The notes under the pieces were generated by a model. It made no database searches. It was not told the origin of the DNA and was given only the letters and a program-made list of their open reading frames with translations. 64,000 nucleotides of DNA from Helicobacter_J cappadocius (GTDB lineage Bacteria > Campylobacterota > Campylobacteria > Campylobacterales > Helicobacteraceae), in assembly GCF_030686155.1 (NCBI RefSeq), contig NZ_JAUPEV010000004.1:73215-137214 (forward strand), written 5' to 3'. Numbering within the stretch: the stretch's first letter is position 1; every line of letters begins with the position of its first letter. A program made the position numbers and the translations under genes. Of this stretch, positions 8,661 to 18,157 are shown in pieces.

Positions 8661-9491
8661 ATGCAACCAGGAAAAATTCAAAAACTTCAAATCTCTCGTT
8701 TTAGCGATAATGGAGCTTATCTAAAGGATTCTTTTGAGGAGGAGGTCTTGCTTCCTAATAAATTTGTCTCGCAGGATTTGAAAATCGGAGATTTTATTGA
8801 AGTATTTCTATATACTGATTCGCTTGATAGACCTGTTGCCACAACACAAAAACCTTATGGAGTCGTAGATGAAATCCTTACCCTAAAAATCATCTCCATA
8901 GAGGAAAAAGGTTGTTTCTTAGATATAGGAATTGACAAAGATATTTTTATGCCAACAAAAGCTCCAAAACGTTTTAAAATAGGCGAATTTGTTGCTGTTA
9001 GAATTACGTTAGATAAACAAGGGAGATTGATTGCTAGACTTGGCATCAAAGAGCATCTCAAGCCCTATAAGTTCAATATTCCTTATGTGAAAGTAGAAAT
9101 TCTACCATTTGAAAAAACCCCTCTTGGTATAGGTTGTGTAGTAAATGAAGAATATTATGGGCTTTTATATAAAAATCAAATCTTTTCACCTGTGCAAATA
9201 GGAGAAAAAAATATTGCTTATATTTCAAAAATAAGATCTGATGGTAAAGTTGATTTATCCTTAAAACCGATCGGGGATAAAAGTGAAGATAAAATCCGTC
9301 TATTAAAGATTATCGCTGAACACAAAATTTTAGAGCTTGATTTTGATTCTCCTCCTGAAGAAATACAAAAAACCTGCCAAATGAGCAAAAAAAGTTTCAA
9401 GACACTTATAAGCATCTTACTAAAAGAATCAAAAATAAAAATCCTTGATAGTTCTAAACATGCAGGAAAAAAAGCTGTCCATATTGCTTAA
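8661..9491 (+). CDS. S1-domain RNA-binding protein, CvfB-like
   Basis: 276 residues, cytosolic. Repeated S1-like OB folds: LQISRFSDNGAYLKD at the N terminus, LKIISIEEKGCFLDIGIDKDIFMP in the middle and IAYISKIRSDGKVDLSLKP later, ending in a small winged-helix-like domain (MSKKSFKTLISILLKESKIKIL). This order matches the CvfB family, known as a virulence regulator in staphylococci; the Helicobacter role is unknown. The ATG at 8661 follows AAGGAA with suitable spacing. Monocistronic, divergent from the EpsG-like gene. Confidence 0.82.
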   Translation: MQPGKIQKLQISRFSDNGAYLKDSFEEEVLLPNKFVSQDLKIGDFIEVFLYTDSLDRPVATTQKPYGVVDEILTLKIISIEEKGCFLDIGIDKDIFMPTKAPKRFKIGEFVAVRITLDKQGRLIARLGIKEHLKPYKFNIPYVKVEILPFEKTPLGIGCVVNEEYYGLLYKNQIFSPVQIGEKNIAYISKIRSDGKVDLSLKPIGDKSEDKIRLLKIIAEHKILELDFDSPPEEIQKTCQMSKKSFKTLISILLKESKIKILDSSKHAGKKAVHIA

Positions 9492-9500
9492 AGTAACTAT

Positions 9501-9632
9501 TCATAGGTATTTATATAAGTATTTCATTAATGCAAATTTTGCCATATTAATCGCACTTTTTAAAGCTAAAGTTTGATCTGTATCTCCAAATCCAAATAAG
9601 AGCAATATTAAATTTTTGCATTTACGATTTCT
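9501..9632 (-). pseudogene. Possible eroded coding fragment
   Basis: In the 189-bp spacer before the SDR gene, one minus-strand frame is open for about 43 codons without a usable start and has protein-like composition, ending MAKFALMKYLYKYL. It may be a gene remnant or chance. No family was recognised. Confidence 0.15.
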
Positions 9633-9680
9633 TTAGTTTTTGTTATATACTAGATCAGTAAAACAATCAAAGGATAACAA

Positions 9681-10430
9681 ATGATCATTTTTATCACAGG
9701 AGCTTCTGCGGGGTTTGGAGAAGCTATTTCCAAAAGATTTATCAAAGAAGGACATAAAGTTATTGCTCTAGCCAGAAGAGAAGAAAAACTTCAAAAACTT
9801 CAAAATGAACTTGGAGAAAATTATCAGTTTATTGCTTGTGATGTTAATAATGTAGAAAAAATCAAAAATGATTTAAAAAATCTACCTGAAGGATTTAGAA
9901 ATATTGATGTACTTATAAATAATGCTGGCCTCGCTCTTGGATTAGAATCTGCAGATAAGGCAAATATTGAAGATTGGGAAATGATGATAAATACCAATAT
10001 TACAGCCCTAATAAAACTCACTCATCTACTACTCCCAAAAATGGTTGAACGCAAAAAAGGTCATATAATCAACATAGGATCAATTGCAGGGAGTTATCCC
10101 TATCCTGGTGGAAATGTGTATGGTGGAACAAAGGCATTTGTAAAACAATTCAGTCTCAACCTTCGTGCAGATTTATATGATAAAAATATCCGTGTTACCA
10201 ACATAGAACCCGGTCTATGTGGCGGAAGCGAATTTTCAATAGTTCGATTTCGCGGTGATAAGACAAAGGCAAAACAAGTTTATGAAAACACCACACCCTT
10301 ATTACCTGAAGATGTAGCTGAAGCAGTATTTTGGTGCACTAGCCTACCCAATCATGTCAATATTAATCGCATAGAACTAATGCCTACCACTCAAGCTCCA
10401 GCAGCCCTAAATGTAGCAAAATCAAAGTAA
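9681..10430 (+). CDS. ydfG: YdfG-type short-chain dehydrogenase
   Basis: 249 residues, classical SDR. Cofactor motif TGASAGFGEAISKRF at residues 6-20, NNAGLALG, catalytic Ser in NIGSIAGSYPYPGG and the YGGTK Tyr-Lys pair. It matches E. coli YdfG nearly end to end, including IEPGLCGGSEFSIVRF and the HVNINRIELMP segment. YdfG uses NADP(H) on 3-hydroxy acids: L-allo-threonine, L-serine, and malonic semialdehyde/3-hydroxypropionate. AAAGGA sits 8 bases before the ATG. Confidence 0.92.
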   Translation: MIIFITGASAGFGEAISKRFIKEGHKVIALARREEKLQKLQNELGENYQFIACDVNNVEKIKNDLKNLPEGFRNIDVLINNAGLALGLESADKANIEDWEMMINTNITALIKLTHLLLPKMVERKKGHIINIGSIAGSYPYPGGNVYGGTKAFVKQFSLNLRADLYDKNIRVTNIEPGLCGGSEFSIVRFRGDKTKAKQVYENTTPLLPEDVAEAVFWCTSLPNHVNINRIELMPTTQAPAALNVAKSK

Positions 10431-10437
10431 TATTCAC

Positions 10438-11772
10438 TCAAAAAGAATGCAGAATTTGCGAAACTAAAATGATAACAATCACTAACGGTATCACATAGCG
10501 TACCAAGAAAAACCATACTCCAAACATTTTGCGGGGCAAAAAGTGTTTAGTGTATTCATATGCTTTTTTTCTCCCTACAACATACCCAACAAAAACGATA
10601 GAAAATAATCCTCCCAAAGGCATGAGAACCGAAGAAGTTAGAAAATCTGCCCACATAAAAATATTTTTATTCAAAAAAGTGAGTGTTTGTGCATAATCTA
10701 CATTCAAGGAAAATATAATCAAAACTCCAAGTATAAATACACAAACGCTCACAATAAAAGTAGCAAAAAAACGTCTGATTTGAAATCTTTCTATCAAATA
10801 AACTACAGAAGGCTCTAATAGTGAAACTGTCGAAGTGATACCAGCAAACATTAAAGCAATCAAAAATAAAATCGAAATAACTTCACCACTAAGCCCCATC
10901 TGTCCAAACACTAAAGGAAGAGAGATAAATACTAAACCATCTCCTTGCTGTGCACTCCCACCATATTCAAAAATAAAAGTAAATATCATCAATCCCGCAA
11001 TCAAAGAAATCAAAATTCCAGGTATCACTACCCAAAGAGAGCTTTTAAGCAAATTTTCACTCTTGTGAGTGAATGCTGCATAAGTAATAATAGTCCCCAC
11101 CCCTAAACTAAGCGAAAAAAATACTTGACCTAAAGATTCTATAACAACCTTCAGGGTAATTTTTTGAGGTGCAAAATCAAACATAAACCTAAATGCTTGA
11201 TCAAAAGAAGGCATACTCATTGCATAAATCAATAGACCGATAAAAATAATAAATAAAAGTGGCATCAAAACAAAATTTAGCTTTTCTATGCCTTTTTTGA
11301 TACCAAAACAAACAATCCAAGAAGTCAAAATCAAACAAAAACTAAAACCCAAAAATTGCCAATAAATGCTACTTTCTTTAAGTTCTAAAAACATCTGTTG
11401 AGATTGCAAAAGAGTTTTAGGGAGATCAAAACTCACTACAAATAAATAATACAACACCCAACCAAGTACGACTGAGTAAAAAGACATAATAATAGGACCA
11501 CCTAAAAGAAATACTCCGCTAAACTTGATAAATAGATTTTTTTTATACAAACCCTCAAAGCAAGAAACCATATTTTTCCTGCCTCTATTGCCTATAATCA
11601 TATCTGATAAGAGCATCGAAATACCAATGGTGAGGGTCAAAAACAAATAAAGCACCACAAAGGCACTTCCACCATTACTCCCAGTCATATAGGGAAATCT
11701 CCATATGTGTCCTAATCCAATAGAACTACCTAGAGTCGCTAAAATAAATCCAAATTTTGAAAAATTAGCCAA
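10438..11772 (-). CDS. Sodium-dependent transporter, NSS/SNF family (copy 2)
   Basis: 444 residues, about 11-12 transmembrane helices. The first helix carries the NSS sodium-site signature LGSSIGLGHIWRFPYM. Members import amino acids or related compounds with Na+. Downstream member of a tandem pair with the gene at 11782, 9 bp away, so co-transcribed. Its closing region (KHFLPRKMFGVWFFLVRYVIPLVIVI) parallels that of the neighbour. Substrate unknown. Confidence 0.9.
   Translation of the reverse strand: MANFSKFGFILATLGSSIGLGHIWRFPYMTGSNGGSAFVVLYLFLTLTIGISMLLSDMIIGNRGRKNMVSCFEGLYKKNLFIKFSGVFLLGGPIIMSFYSVVLGWVLYYLFVVSFDLPKTLLQSQQMFLELKESSIYWQFLGFSFCLILTSWIVCFGIKKGIEKLNFVLMPLLFIIFIGLLIYAMSMPSFDQAFRFMFDFAPQKITLKVVIESLGQVFFSLSLGVGTIITYAAFTHKSENLLKSSLWVVIPGILISLIAGLMIFTFIFEYGGSAQQGDGLVFISLPLVFGQMGLSGEVISILFLIALMFAGITSTVSLLEPSVVYLIERFQIRRFFATFIVSVCVFILGVLIIFSLNVDYAQTLTFLNKNIFMWADFLTSSVLMPLGGLFSIVFVGYVVGRKKAYEYTKHFLPRKMFGVWFFLVRYVIPLVIVIILVSQILHSF
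11217..11292. repeat. 76-bp identical segment shared by the two symporter genes (copy in 10438-11772)
   Basis: Identical base for base to 12564-12639. It encodes the LNFVLMPLLFIIFIGLLIYAM helix. Flanking DNA is much more diverged, suggesting gene conversion between the tandem genes. Confidence 0.8.
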
Positions 11773-11781
11773 AAGTAATCC

Positions 11782-13122
11782 TTATGAGAATAATTCTATG
11801 AATTTAGCAACCCATATCACAATAACCACCAATGGGGCAATATAACGTAATATAAAAAACCATACTTCAAACATCTTTTTGGATAAAAAATGTTTGCTAA
11901 ATTCATAAACCCTCTGTTTTCCTACAATCCAGCCCACAAAAATAACTGACAAAAATCCACCTAGCGGCATCACAATAGCTGAAGAAGAAAAATCCGCCCA
12001 ATCAAAAAGACTTTTTCCAAAAAATGTCAAATCATTTTTATAATCTACATTCAGTGAAAATATCATTACAATACCCACGATATAAATAGCTAAAGCGATG
12101 ATCCAGGTAGCAACAAAACGACTCAAAGCAAATCTATCGATAATATATTTCACTGATGGCTCTAAAAGAGAAATCGTAGAAGTAATCCCGGCAAACCCCA
12201 ACGCTACCAAAAACAAAACAGAAATAACATTGCCCACAATCCCCATTTGACCAAAAATCAAAGGCAAAGAAACAAATACAAGACCAGCACCTTCAGAAAC
12301 CTTCGCCCCATATTCAAAAACAAAAGTAAATATCATCAATCCTGCAATCAAAGAAATCAAAATTCCAGGTATCACTACCCAAAAAGCACTTTTAAGAAGA
12401 TTTTGCTTTTCTGAAGCAGAGGCTGAATAGGTGATGATAATGCCTACGCCTAAACTAAGTGAGAAAAATACCTGTCCAAGTGAGGCAACAAGAACATTTG
12501 GTGTGATGTCTTTGAGCTTGAATGCAAACATAAAATCAAATGCCTTTGAAAAAGATGGCATAGTCATTGCATAAATCAATAGACCGATAAAAATAATAAA
12601 TAAAAGTGGCATCAAAACAAAATTTAGCTTTTCTATGCCATTTTTGATTCCCTTGGAAACTACCCATCCAGTGATACCTAATACAGCAGTAAAACCCAAA
12701 ATTTGTGGCAAAATGGATTGAGTGAGCAAATAGTTAAATTCCGCTTCTGAAGCTCCAACATCTGTTGGAAGATTGAAGCTCACAACAAACAAATAATACG
12801 CTACCCATCCTAGAACTATGGAATAAAAAGTCAATATAAAAGGACCGCCAATAAGTGTAATACCTGCATAACCCCATCTTTTTTTTGGACTTGGATCAAG
12901 TTCTTTGAAGGCTTCTGTGGTATTTTTATTGGTAGTATATCCGATGAGCATTTCGCCAACCAACATAGAAATACCAATACTCAAAGAGAGAAATAAAAAC
13001 AAGAGCACAAATCCCCCGCCTCCACTCACTCCTGCCATATAAGGAAATCTCCATATATGACCTAATCCTATCGAACTCCCTAAAGTTGCTAAAATAAAAC
13101 CAAGTTTTGAAAAATTGCCCAT
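11782..13122 (-). CDS. Sodium-dependent transporter, NSS/SNF family (copy 1)
   Basis: 446 residues, same fold as the downstream copy, with LGSSIGLGHIWRFPYMAGVSGG in helix 1 and conserved SLGQVFFSLSLGVG and AGITSTISLLEPSV segments around the unwound helices. First gene of the two-gene unit; the 167-bp spacer upstream of 13122 should hold the promoter. Differences from the second copy cluster in loops and helix 3-4, so substrate ranges may differ. The ATG at 13122 follows AAAGGG. Confidence 0.9.
   Translation of the reverse strand: MGNFSKLGFILATLGSSIGLGHIWRFPYMAGVSGGGGFVLLFLFLSLSIGISMLVGEMLIGYTTNKNTTEAFKELDPSPKKRWGYAGITLIGGPFILTFYSIVLGWVAYYLFVVSFNLPTDVGASEAEFNYLLTQSILPQILGFTAVLGITGWVVSKGIKNGIEKLNFVLMPLLFIIFIGLLIYAMTMPSFSKAFDFMFAFKLKDITPNVLVASLGQVFFSLSLGVGIIITYSASASEKQNLLKSAFWVVIPGILISLIAGLMIFTFVFEYGAKVSEGAGLVFVSLPLIFGQMGIVGNVISVLFLVALGFAGITSTISLLEPSVKYIIDRFALSRFVATWIIALAIYIVGIVMIFSLNVDYKNDLTFFGKSLFDWADFSSSAIVMPLGGFLSVIFVGWIVGKQRVYEFSKHFLSKKMFEVWFFILRYIAPLVVIVIWVAKFIELFS
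12564..12639. repeat. 76-bp identical segment shared by the two symporter genes (copy in 11782-13122)
   Basis: Partner of 11217-11292. A second near-identical block, about 74 bp with two mismatches, lies at about 12310-12383 and 10962-11036. Confidence 0.8.
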
Positions 13123-13289
13123 TCTTACGCCCTTTTTGCTTCCAAAATATTAAAGACAAAAATATACTGAAAATTCATTTAATTTTGCATTATTTGGGCA
13201 TAGAAATTCAAAGAAAAATAAGAAAGTCTCAACTATAAACAAAAATATCTGTTGTAAGAGTATTGAATCCTTTCATTTAACCTTTTTTA

Positions 13290-15200
13290 TCAATATATCA
13301 CATTTATTTGATCTTTATTGACAACACCTAAATTCAAAAAATTCTCCAAATCAATATCACTATAGCCATCAATATAAATTTCAAAATCTTTGATGGTTTC
13401 TAATTTAGTCTTCACCTGCTCATCTATAGCCAAAAGATAATAGCAATCCTCGCAAAAATAAAGCTTGTCTTTAATAATCTCTTCCAAAGGAAGACTTAGA
13501 ATTTTGCCACTATTTAAAGCTAGATTTCTAGCTATATCAAAAGAACTCAGTTTGTCTCGGCTAGAAATAAGCTTGAAGCCTCCCATTTCATCGCTAATAA
13601 TGCTTGGTTTATCACAAAGGCTATAGACTTTATAGCCGATGTCTAAATCTTGATTGCTTTTTGTCAGATCTTGCTTAAAAGTATTTTTTATCTTCTCTCC
13701 TGCACGATTCACCCGCTCTATGGTAATATCACTGATAACAGGGACTTGAGAACCTAGTTCATTTTTGCAAAAATCATAGGAATTTTTATTTTTATCCTTA
13801 TCAATTTCTTGATCAATTTGAACCAAAATAAACTCCCGATTCCCTCCATCTTCAGCATTAAGCTCCATCACTGCCTGTGCAGTTGTGCCAGATCCAGCGA
13901 AGAAATCGAGAATAATGTCGTTTGGACTTGTAGAGATTTGAAGTATCTTCCTTAATAGTTTTGTTCCTTTTGGATCGCTAAAAAGTCCCTTTTTGAGAAT
14001 CTCTGATAACTCTTCATTATTACCATGAGAATGACCGACTTCTTCATAGCTCCATACTGTTCCACAAGTAACACCTTGTCTGACTTCACTTAAATATGTT
14101 TTTTTATCAACTCCACCATTAGAATTAAAATAAAGTTCATTCTTATTGTAAAGCTCTAAAAGTTTTTCTTTCGAATATCTAGGATATCTACCTGAAGGAG
14201 CCTCCCACTCAATACCATTTGGAAAAATAATTTTATAAATAGATTTTACACTTCCACTTCTGGCGTGAATTGGTGTTGCCTTCCATAATCCTTTAGGGTC
14301 ATTATCTCTATTTTTATAATCTTTGTCCTGTTTATATGTTCGTGGCAATAACCCTATAGAAAAAATTTCTCTTTGTTTTGAATAACAAAGAATATGTTCG
14401 TGTTGATATGAAACATCTGTATCATTTGAGGTTGTATATTTGTTATGCCAAATAAAATCTCCGACAAAATTCTCCTCGCCAAAAATCTCATCGCAGAGTA
14501 ATTTGAGATTTGCCTGTTCGTTATCATCGATGGAAATAAATATCACTCCATCTTCACGAAGCAAATCCCTTGCGAGTTTGAGTCTAGGGAGCATAAAAGA
14601 GAGCCACCCGCTATGACTTCTAGTGCCTGTGATATTTCTGAAAAATTTCAATGTATCACTAGAAATCTCTTCACCATCTTCGCTAAAGCTTAACAGTCCT
14701 GTCTCTATTAGTATTTTTTTATAATCCTCTCTAAAATTATCTGGATAAATAAAATCCTCATTTTTTGTATTATAAGGAGGATCGATATAAATCATCTTGA
14801 TCTTATCACTATAAGCAGACTTTAAAAGCTTAAGAACATCTAAATTATCTCCTCTGATAATGGTGTTTTTAGTTTCAGCAATATTTTCTTTAGCACCTAC
14901 ATTCTGGGGGGGGGGGGGCGTGAATTTACTTTGAGTTACCTCAAACCTTAGTTCTTTTGAAATAGGTGTAGAATACATCGCATTTGCAAGTCCCTTGCCC
15001 GGAAAAGTAAGTTCATAGCCCTGCATATTGCTATTTTCGTTCATACCTAGTAATGTAGCGATTTTCTTAAAGCTCACTTGATTGTCTGAATCTATAACAT
15101 CTGGAAAATTCTTTTTGAGATGTTCAAAAAATGGATTTATAGATTCTGTGGTATCTATTATTTTTATATTTTGTTCTTTGATTTTATCTTTGTCTATCAT
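13290..15200 (-). CDS. mod: Type III DNA methyltransferase (Mod), phase variable by coding homopolymer
   Basis: 636 residues. Motif IV DPPY at 140-143 (MIYIDPPYNTKNEDF) precedes a variable region of about 270-400 and motif I DFFAGSGTTAQAVMEL near 430. This is the beta-class N6-adenine order of type III Mod subunits; the central region is the presumed target-recognition domain. The start ATG at 15200 overlaps the end of res by 17 bases and AAGGAG is embedded in the res coding end, so translation is coupled. A run of 13 Cs on the coding strand encodes Pro95-Pro98; the frame is intact here, so the gene is ON in this sequence. A change not divisible by three would truncate the protein before motif IV. 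Confidence 0.95.
   Translation of the reverse strand: MIDKDKIKEQNIKIIDTTESINPFFEHLKKNFPDVIDSDNQVSFKKIATLLGMNENSNMQGYELTFPGKGLANAMYSTPISKELRFEVTQSKFTPPPPQNVGAKENIAETKNTIIRGDNLDVLKLLKSAYSDKIKMIYIDPPYNTKNEDFIYPDNFREDYKKILIETGLLSFSEDGEEISSDTLKFFRNITGTRSHSGWLSFMLPRLKLARDLLREDGVIFISIDDNEQANLKLLCDEIFGEENFVGDFIWHNKYTTSNDTDVSYQHEHILCYSKQREIFSIGLLPRTYKQDKDYKNRDNDPKGLWKATPIHARSGSVKSIYKIIFPNGIEWEAPSGRYPRYSKEKLLELYNKNELYFNSNGGVDKKTYLSEVRQGVTCGTVWSYEEVGHSHGNNEELSEILKKGLFSDPKGTKLLRKILQISTSPNDIILDFFAGSGTTAQAVMELNAEDGGNREFILVQIDQEIDKDKNKNSYDFCKNELGSQVPVISDITIERVNRAGEKIKNTFKQDLTKSNQDLDIGYKVYSLCDKPSIISDEMGGFKLISSRDKLSSFDIARNLALNSGKILSLPLEEIIKDKLYFCEDCYYLLAIDEQVKTKLETIKDFEIYIDGYSDIDLENFLNLGVVNKDQINVIY
14906..14918 (-). 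repeat. Homopolymer C13 inside mod
   Basis: Thirteen consecutive Gs on the plus strand, read as C13 in mod codons 95-99, between the N-terminal segment and the catalytic DPPY domain. Typical slipped-strand phase-variation tract. Confidence 0.95.
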
Positions 15201-18111
15201 TATCTCTCCTTTGCAATGCTTGTGCTATTACATCAATCAAATTTTGTTTGTTGATTCTTGGCTCAAAAACAACCCTTATATCTTTCAAATGCTTATCTAT
15301 ATCTTCGAAAAATTTCCTAGCGTAGTCAATCTTATATTTTTCTTGAATTGAAATATCATTCAAGCTATCATAGCCTTTGGTTTCACAAACAAAAAAGATT
15401 TTGCTTCCCTTTGTATCTTCTATCAGGTAGGCAAAATCAGGATAATATTCCTTATATGGTGTGGGGATAGAAAACTTTGGAAGCTTGGCAAACACTTTTA
15501 TCTGCTTTTTTGTGTCTTCAAACCCTATTTTTACAGTATCTTTTGTGATAACCTCTTTTTCGATATTACTATCATAAACACAGGTTTCATACAAATAATG
15601 ATCTTGAGGTTTTACTTCTCCATCCACAAACTTGCCCAATTTTGTGGATTCAATACTGCTTCTAGGTTCTCCATTTTTATCAAAAAGCAAATCATCATTG
15701 CTGATTTTTGTTTCTGTTTCAAAATGATAAGAAACGCAATGAAGAATACTTTTATGTATTTCTTCTTTGATAATGGTCTTTAGGGTTTTAAAAGCCTCTT
15801 TGGGATTATTTATAAAATGACTAGTATCAAGTGAATTGTAAAGTTTTATCATAAAACTTAGAGGCAGATTTTCTTTTTTGGCAAATTCTAAAAGATTTTG
15901 AGTGATAAAAGATTTTTGATCTTGGTGGGTATTATTTTGCGAAAGAATTTTTTGTTCTTTTGTAATGATTTTATTCTTTTGAGAATCATAATATTTGCTT
16001 TCTACCAACATATGTTCTTTTGGAATTTGAGTTTGATTGAATGCTAATGCAATGCTTTTAATCAAATCTTCCATCTGAATATTTTCATACTTAATTTTAG
16101 CCTTAGCATTGATAGCGTCCCAGAGTTTTTTGAACTCCTTAGCAAGATTTGATTTTATGGGGATTTCTAGTTTCTTTTTATTAGCATTATTAGTTTGAGA
16201 ATATTTATTCTCATTTGGCTTAAAGACTTCTAAGATATTATCCATTCTATCACCTAAAAGCTCTTTTAATTGGGGATCTTGAGCTATAAAATCATAAATG
16301 GGAGCGATGATATTATAACTATTAGTATTTTCATCAAACACAATCACTTTTAAATCTTCCAATCTTGTTAAAATTTTGCTAACTTGACGTTCATTTAATC
16401 CAAGTTGTTTAAGCGTATCTGAATCTAAAAAATCCTTTTTGAATTCAAAGCTAGAATCTTGAATCTCTTTTTGGAGTCCTTCAATAAACCCCTTTTCCTC
16501 ACCACTCACAAGGACATCAAGATGATTAATATTATAAAACATATCTGTTTGATACTCTAAGTAATTATGCGAAACTCTTCTACCTTCGTTATTTACACAC
16601 AATCTCAGACCACGACCGATCTGCTGATGAGCTGATATTTCAGAACTTGAACTTGCGAGTTTTGTGAGAGTGAAAATATTTGGATTATCCCAACCTTCTT
16701 GCAACGCCCACACGCTAAAAATAAATCTCAAAGGTTCATTTAAGTTCAATAATTTTTCTTTTTCTTCCAAAATCAAACGAACGCCTTGTGCTTCTTTTTC
16801 TTCATTATTGCCTTTTATATCACCACTAAAATAACCCTGATGAACACGCAAATCACCCTTATCATCAAAATCTCTTTGCAAATATTCACGATAGCTCAGT
16901 GATAAATTTTTCTTTAATATCTCCATCCTTTTTTGTTTATAAATGCGTTCAAATTCATTTTTGATAAATGGATTCTCTCCGCGAAAAGATTCAATATCGG
17001 GAATAAAAAATAACGACAAGGCCTTGATATTTTTTTTAAAAAGCATTTGTTCTTTTTTAAAATGCAAATCAATACTCAAAGAGATGAGTTCTCTAATTTG
17101 ATATTCATTAAGTCTATAGCTATTTTTGGATAAAGGAATGTTTGTTTGATTACTCAAAATCGCACCATCTTTAGATGTGATCTTTAGCAATTCAACGCCA
17201 TTAAAAGCTGGGTAATGAAGCCTGACTCCCAAATCTTCTCCATAAAAAACATCTTTTTTATACTCAATGCCATCAAGAAAATAAGAAAATGTTCCTTTTT
17301 TATTCTTAGAATCCATATTAATTAAAGATGGGATTTGATTTTCAGCACAAAGAGTATGAACATAGATTTGCTTGACAAGAAATGTATTGAATGCACTAAT
17401 AGAATCCAAAGTATAAACAAGATTACTAAGTTTATGCTTTTCCTCTTTTGGAAAAGTTGCACCAAAACGAAAATAAAGTGTTTTCAATTCTTTAAATGCG
17501 TTATAAAATTTCTCCCCCTTTAGCAAATGTGGTTCATCAATAATAGAGATAGGATTAAGAGAAATGATTTCTTGAAGAATACTCCTATCGCTAAAAAGCG
17601 ATTCATTCTGCTGGTTTAAGAGATTTTTTTTACCTTTATCAATAGAGCTATTGGTCAATACTAACACTGAAAACTCGTCAGTATTCTTAATATAATGATT
17701 GATAATATTTGATAAACTTTTAGAATCATTGTAATAATAGGTTTTCAAATGTTTGGCATATTGCATATAAAAATAATCTTTTGTGAGCTTGATATTTTGC
17801 TTTACAGATTCTAAAATAGCCTTGCGAGGGACAAAAATAATAAATTTATTTTGTCTATAAACCTTATTGAGTTCAAAAATTAGATTTAGATAGGTAAAAG
17901 TCTTCCCGGTACCTGTCTCCATCAAAACATCAACATTCAAATCAAAATTTAGATTTTTAAACGGTGTATTTTTGCCTTCAGTAGAATTATAAAAATCTTC
18001 AAAGCATTTTTTCAAATTAACTGCATCGTGTTTTTTAAAATCAAAATCCTTTAAAAGACTGATAATATTATCAATACAATCTTGTTGATATTCTTGTTTT
18101 TCAAACTGCAT
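15184..18111 (-). CDS. res: Type III restriction endonuclease subunit (Res)
   Basis: 975 residues. Walker A METGTGKT at about 64-71, SF2 DExH-type box DEPH near 191 (SIIDEPHLLKG), the motif VI-like QQIGRGLRLCVN, and a C-terminal PD-(D/E)xK nuclease signature: YPDFAYLIED followed by FFVCETKG near residue 907. All features expected for ATP-driven translocation and cleavage appear intact. It is the first gene of the operon, with mod downstream and overlapping by 17 bases. The ATG at 18111 has GGGG upstream; an adjacent TTG at 18114 is less likely. Because res precedes mod, slippage in mod should not switch off Res translation directly. Confidence 0.95.
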   Translation of the reverse strand: MQFEKQEYQQDCIDNIISLLKDFDFKKHDAVNLKKCFEDFYNSTEGKNTPFKNLNFDLNVDVLMETGTGKTFTYLNLIFELNKVYRQNKFIIFVPRKAILESVKQNIKLTKDYFYMQYAKHLKTYYYNDSKSLSNIINHYIKNTDEFSVLVLTNSSIDKGKKNLLNQQNESLFSDRSILQEIISLNPISIIDEPHLLKGEKFYNAFKELKTLYFRFGATFPKEEKHKLSNLVYTLDSISAFNTFLVKQIYVHTLCAENQIPSLINMDSKNKKGTFSYFLDGIEYKKDVFYGEDLGVRLHYPAFNGVELLKITSKDGAILSNQTNIPLSKNSYRLNEYQIRELISLSIDLHFKKEQMLFKKNIKALSLFFIPDIESFRGENPFIKNEFERIYKQKRMEILKKNLSLSYREYLQRDFDDKGDLRVHQGYFSGDIKGNNEEKEAQGVRLILEEKEKLLNLNEPLRFIFSVWALQEGWDNPNIFTLTKLASSSSEISAHQQIGRGLRLCVNNEGRRVSHNYLEYQTDMFYNINHLDVLVSGEEKGFIEGLQKEIQDSSFEFKKDFLDSDTLKQLGLNERQVSKILTRLEDLKVIVFDENTNSYNIIAPIYDFIAQDPQLKELLGDRMDNILEVFKPNENKYSQTNNANKKKLEIPIKSNLAKEFKKLWDAINAKAKIKYENIQMEDLIKSIALAFNQTQIPKEHMLVESKYYDSQKNKIITKEQKILSQNNTHQDQKSFITQNLLEFAKKENLPLSFMIKLYNSLDTSHFINNPKEAFKTLKTIIKEEIHKSILHCVSYHFETETKISNDDLLFDKNGEPRSSIESTKLGKFVDGEVKPQDHYLYETCVYDSNIEKEVITKDTVKIGFEDTKKQIKVFAKLPKFSIPTPYKEYYPDFAYLIEDTKGSKIFFVCETKGYDSLNDISIQEKYKIDYARKFFEDIDKHLKDIRVVFEPRINKQNLIDVIAQALQRRDNDRQR

Positions 18112-18157
18112 CAATGCCCCATATTTATAAATTTTAAAAACCCATTATACCAAAGCT

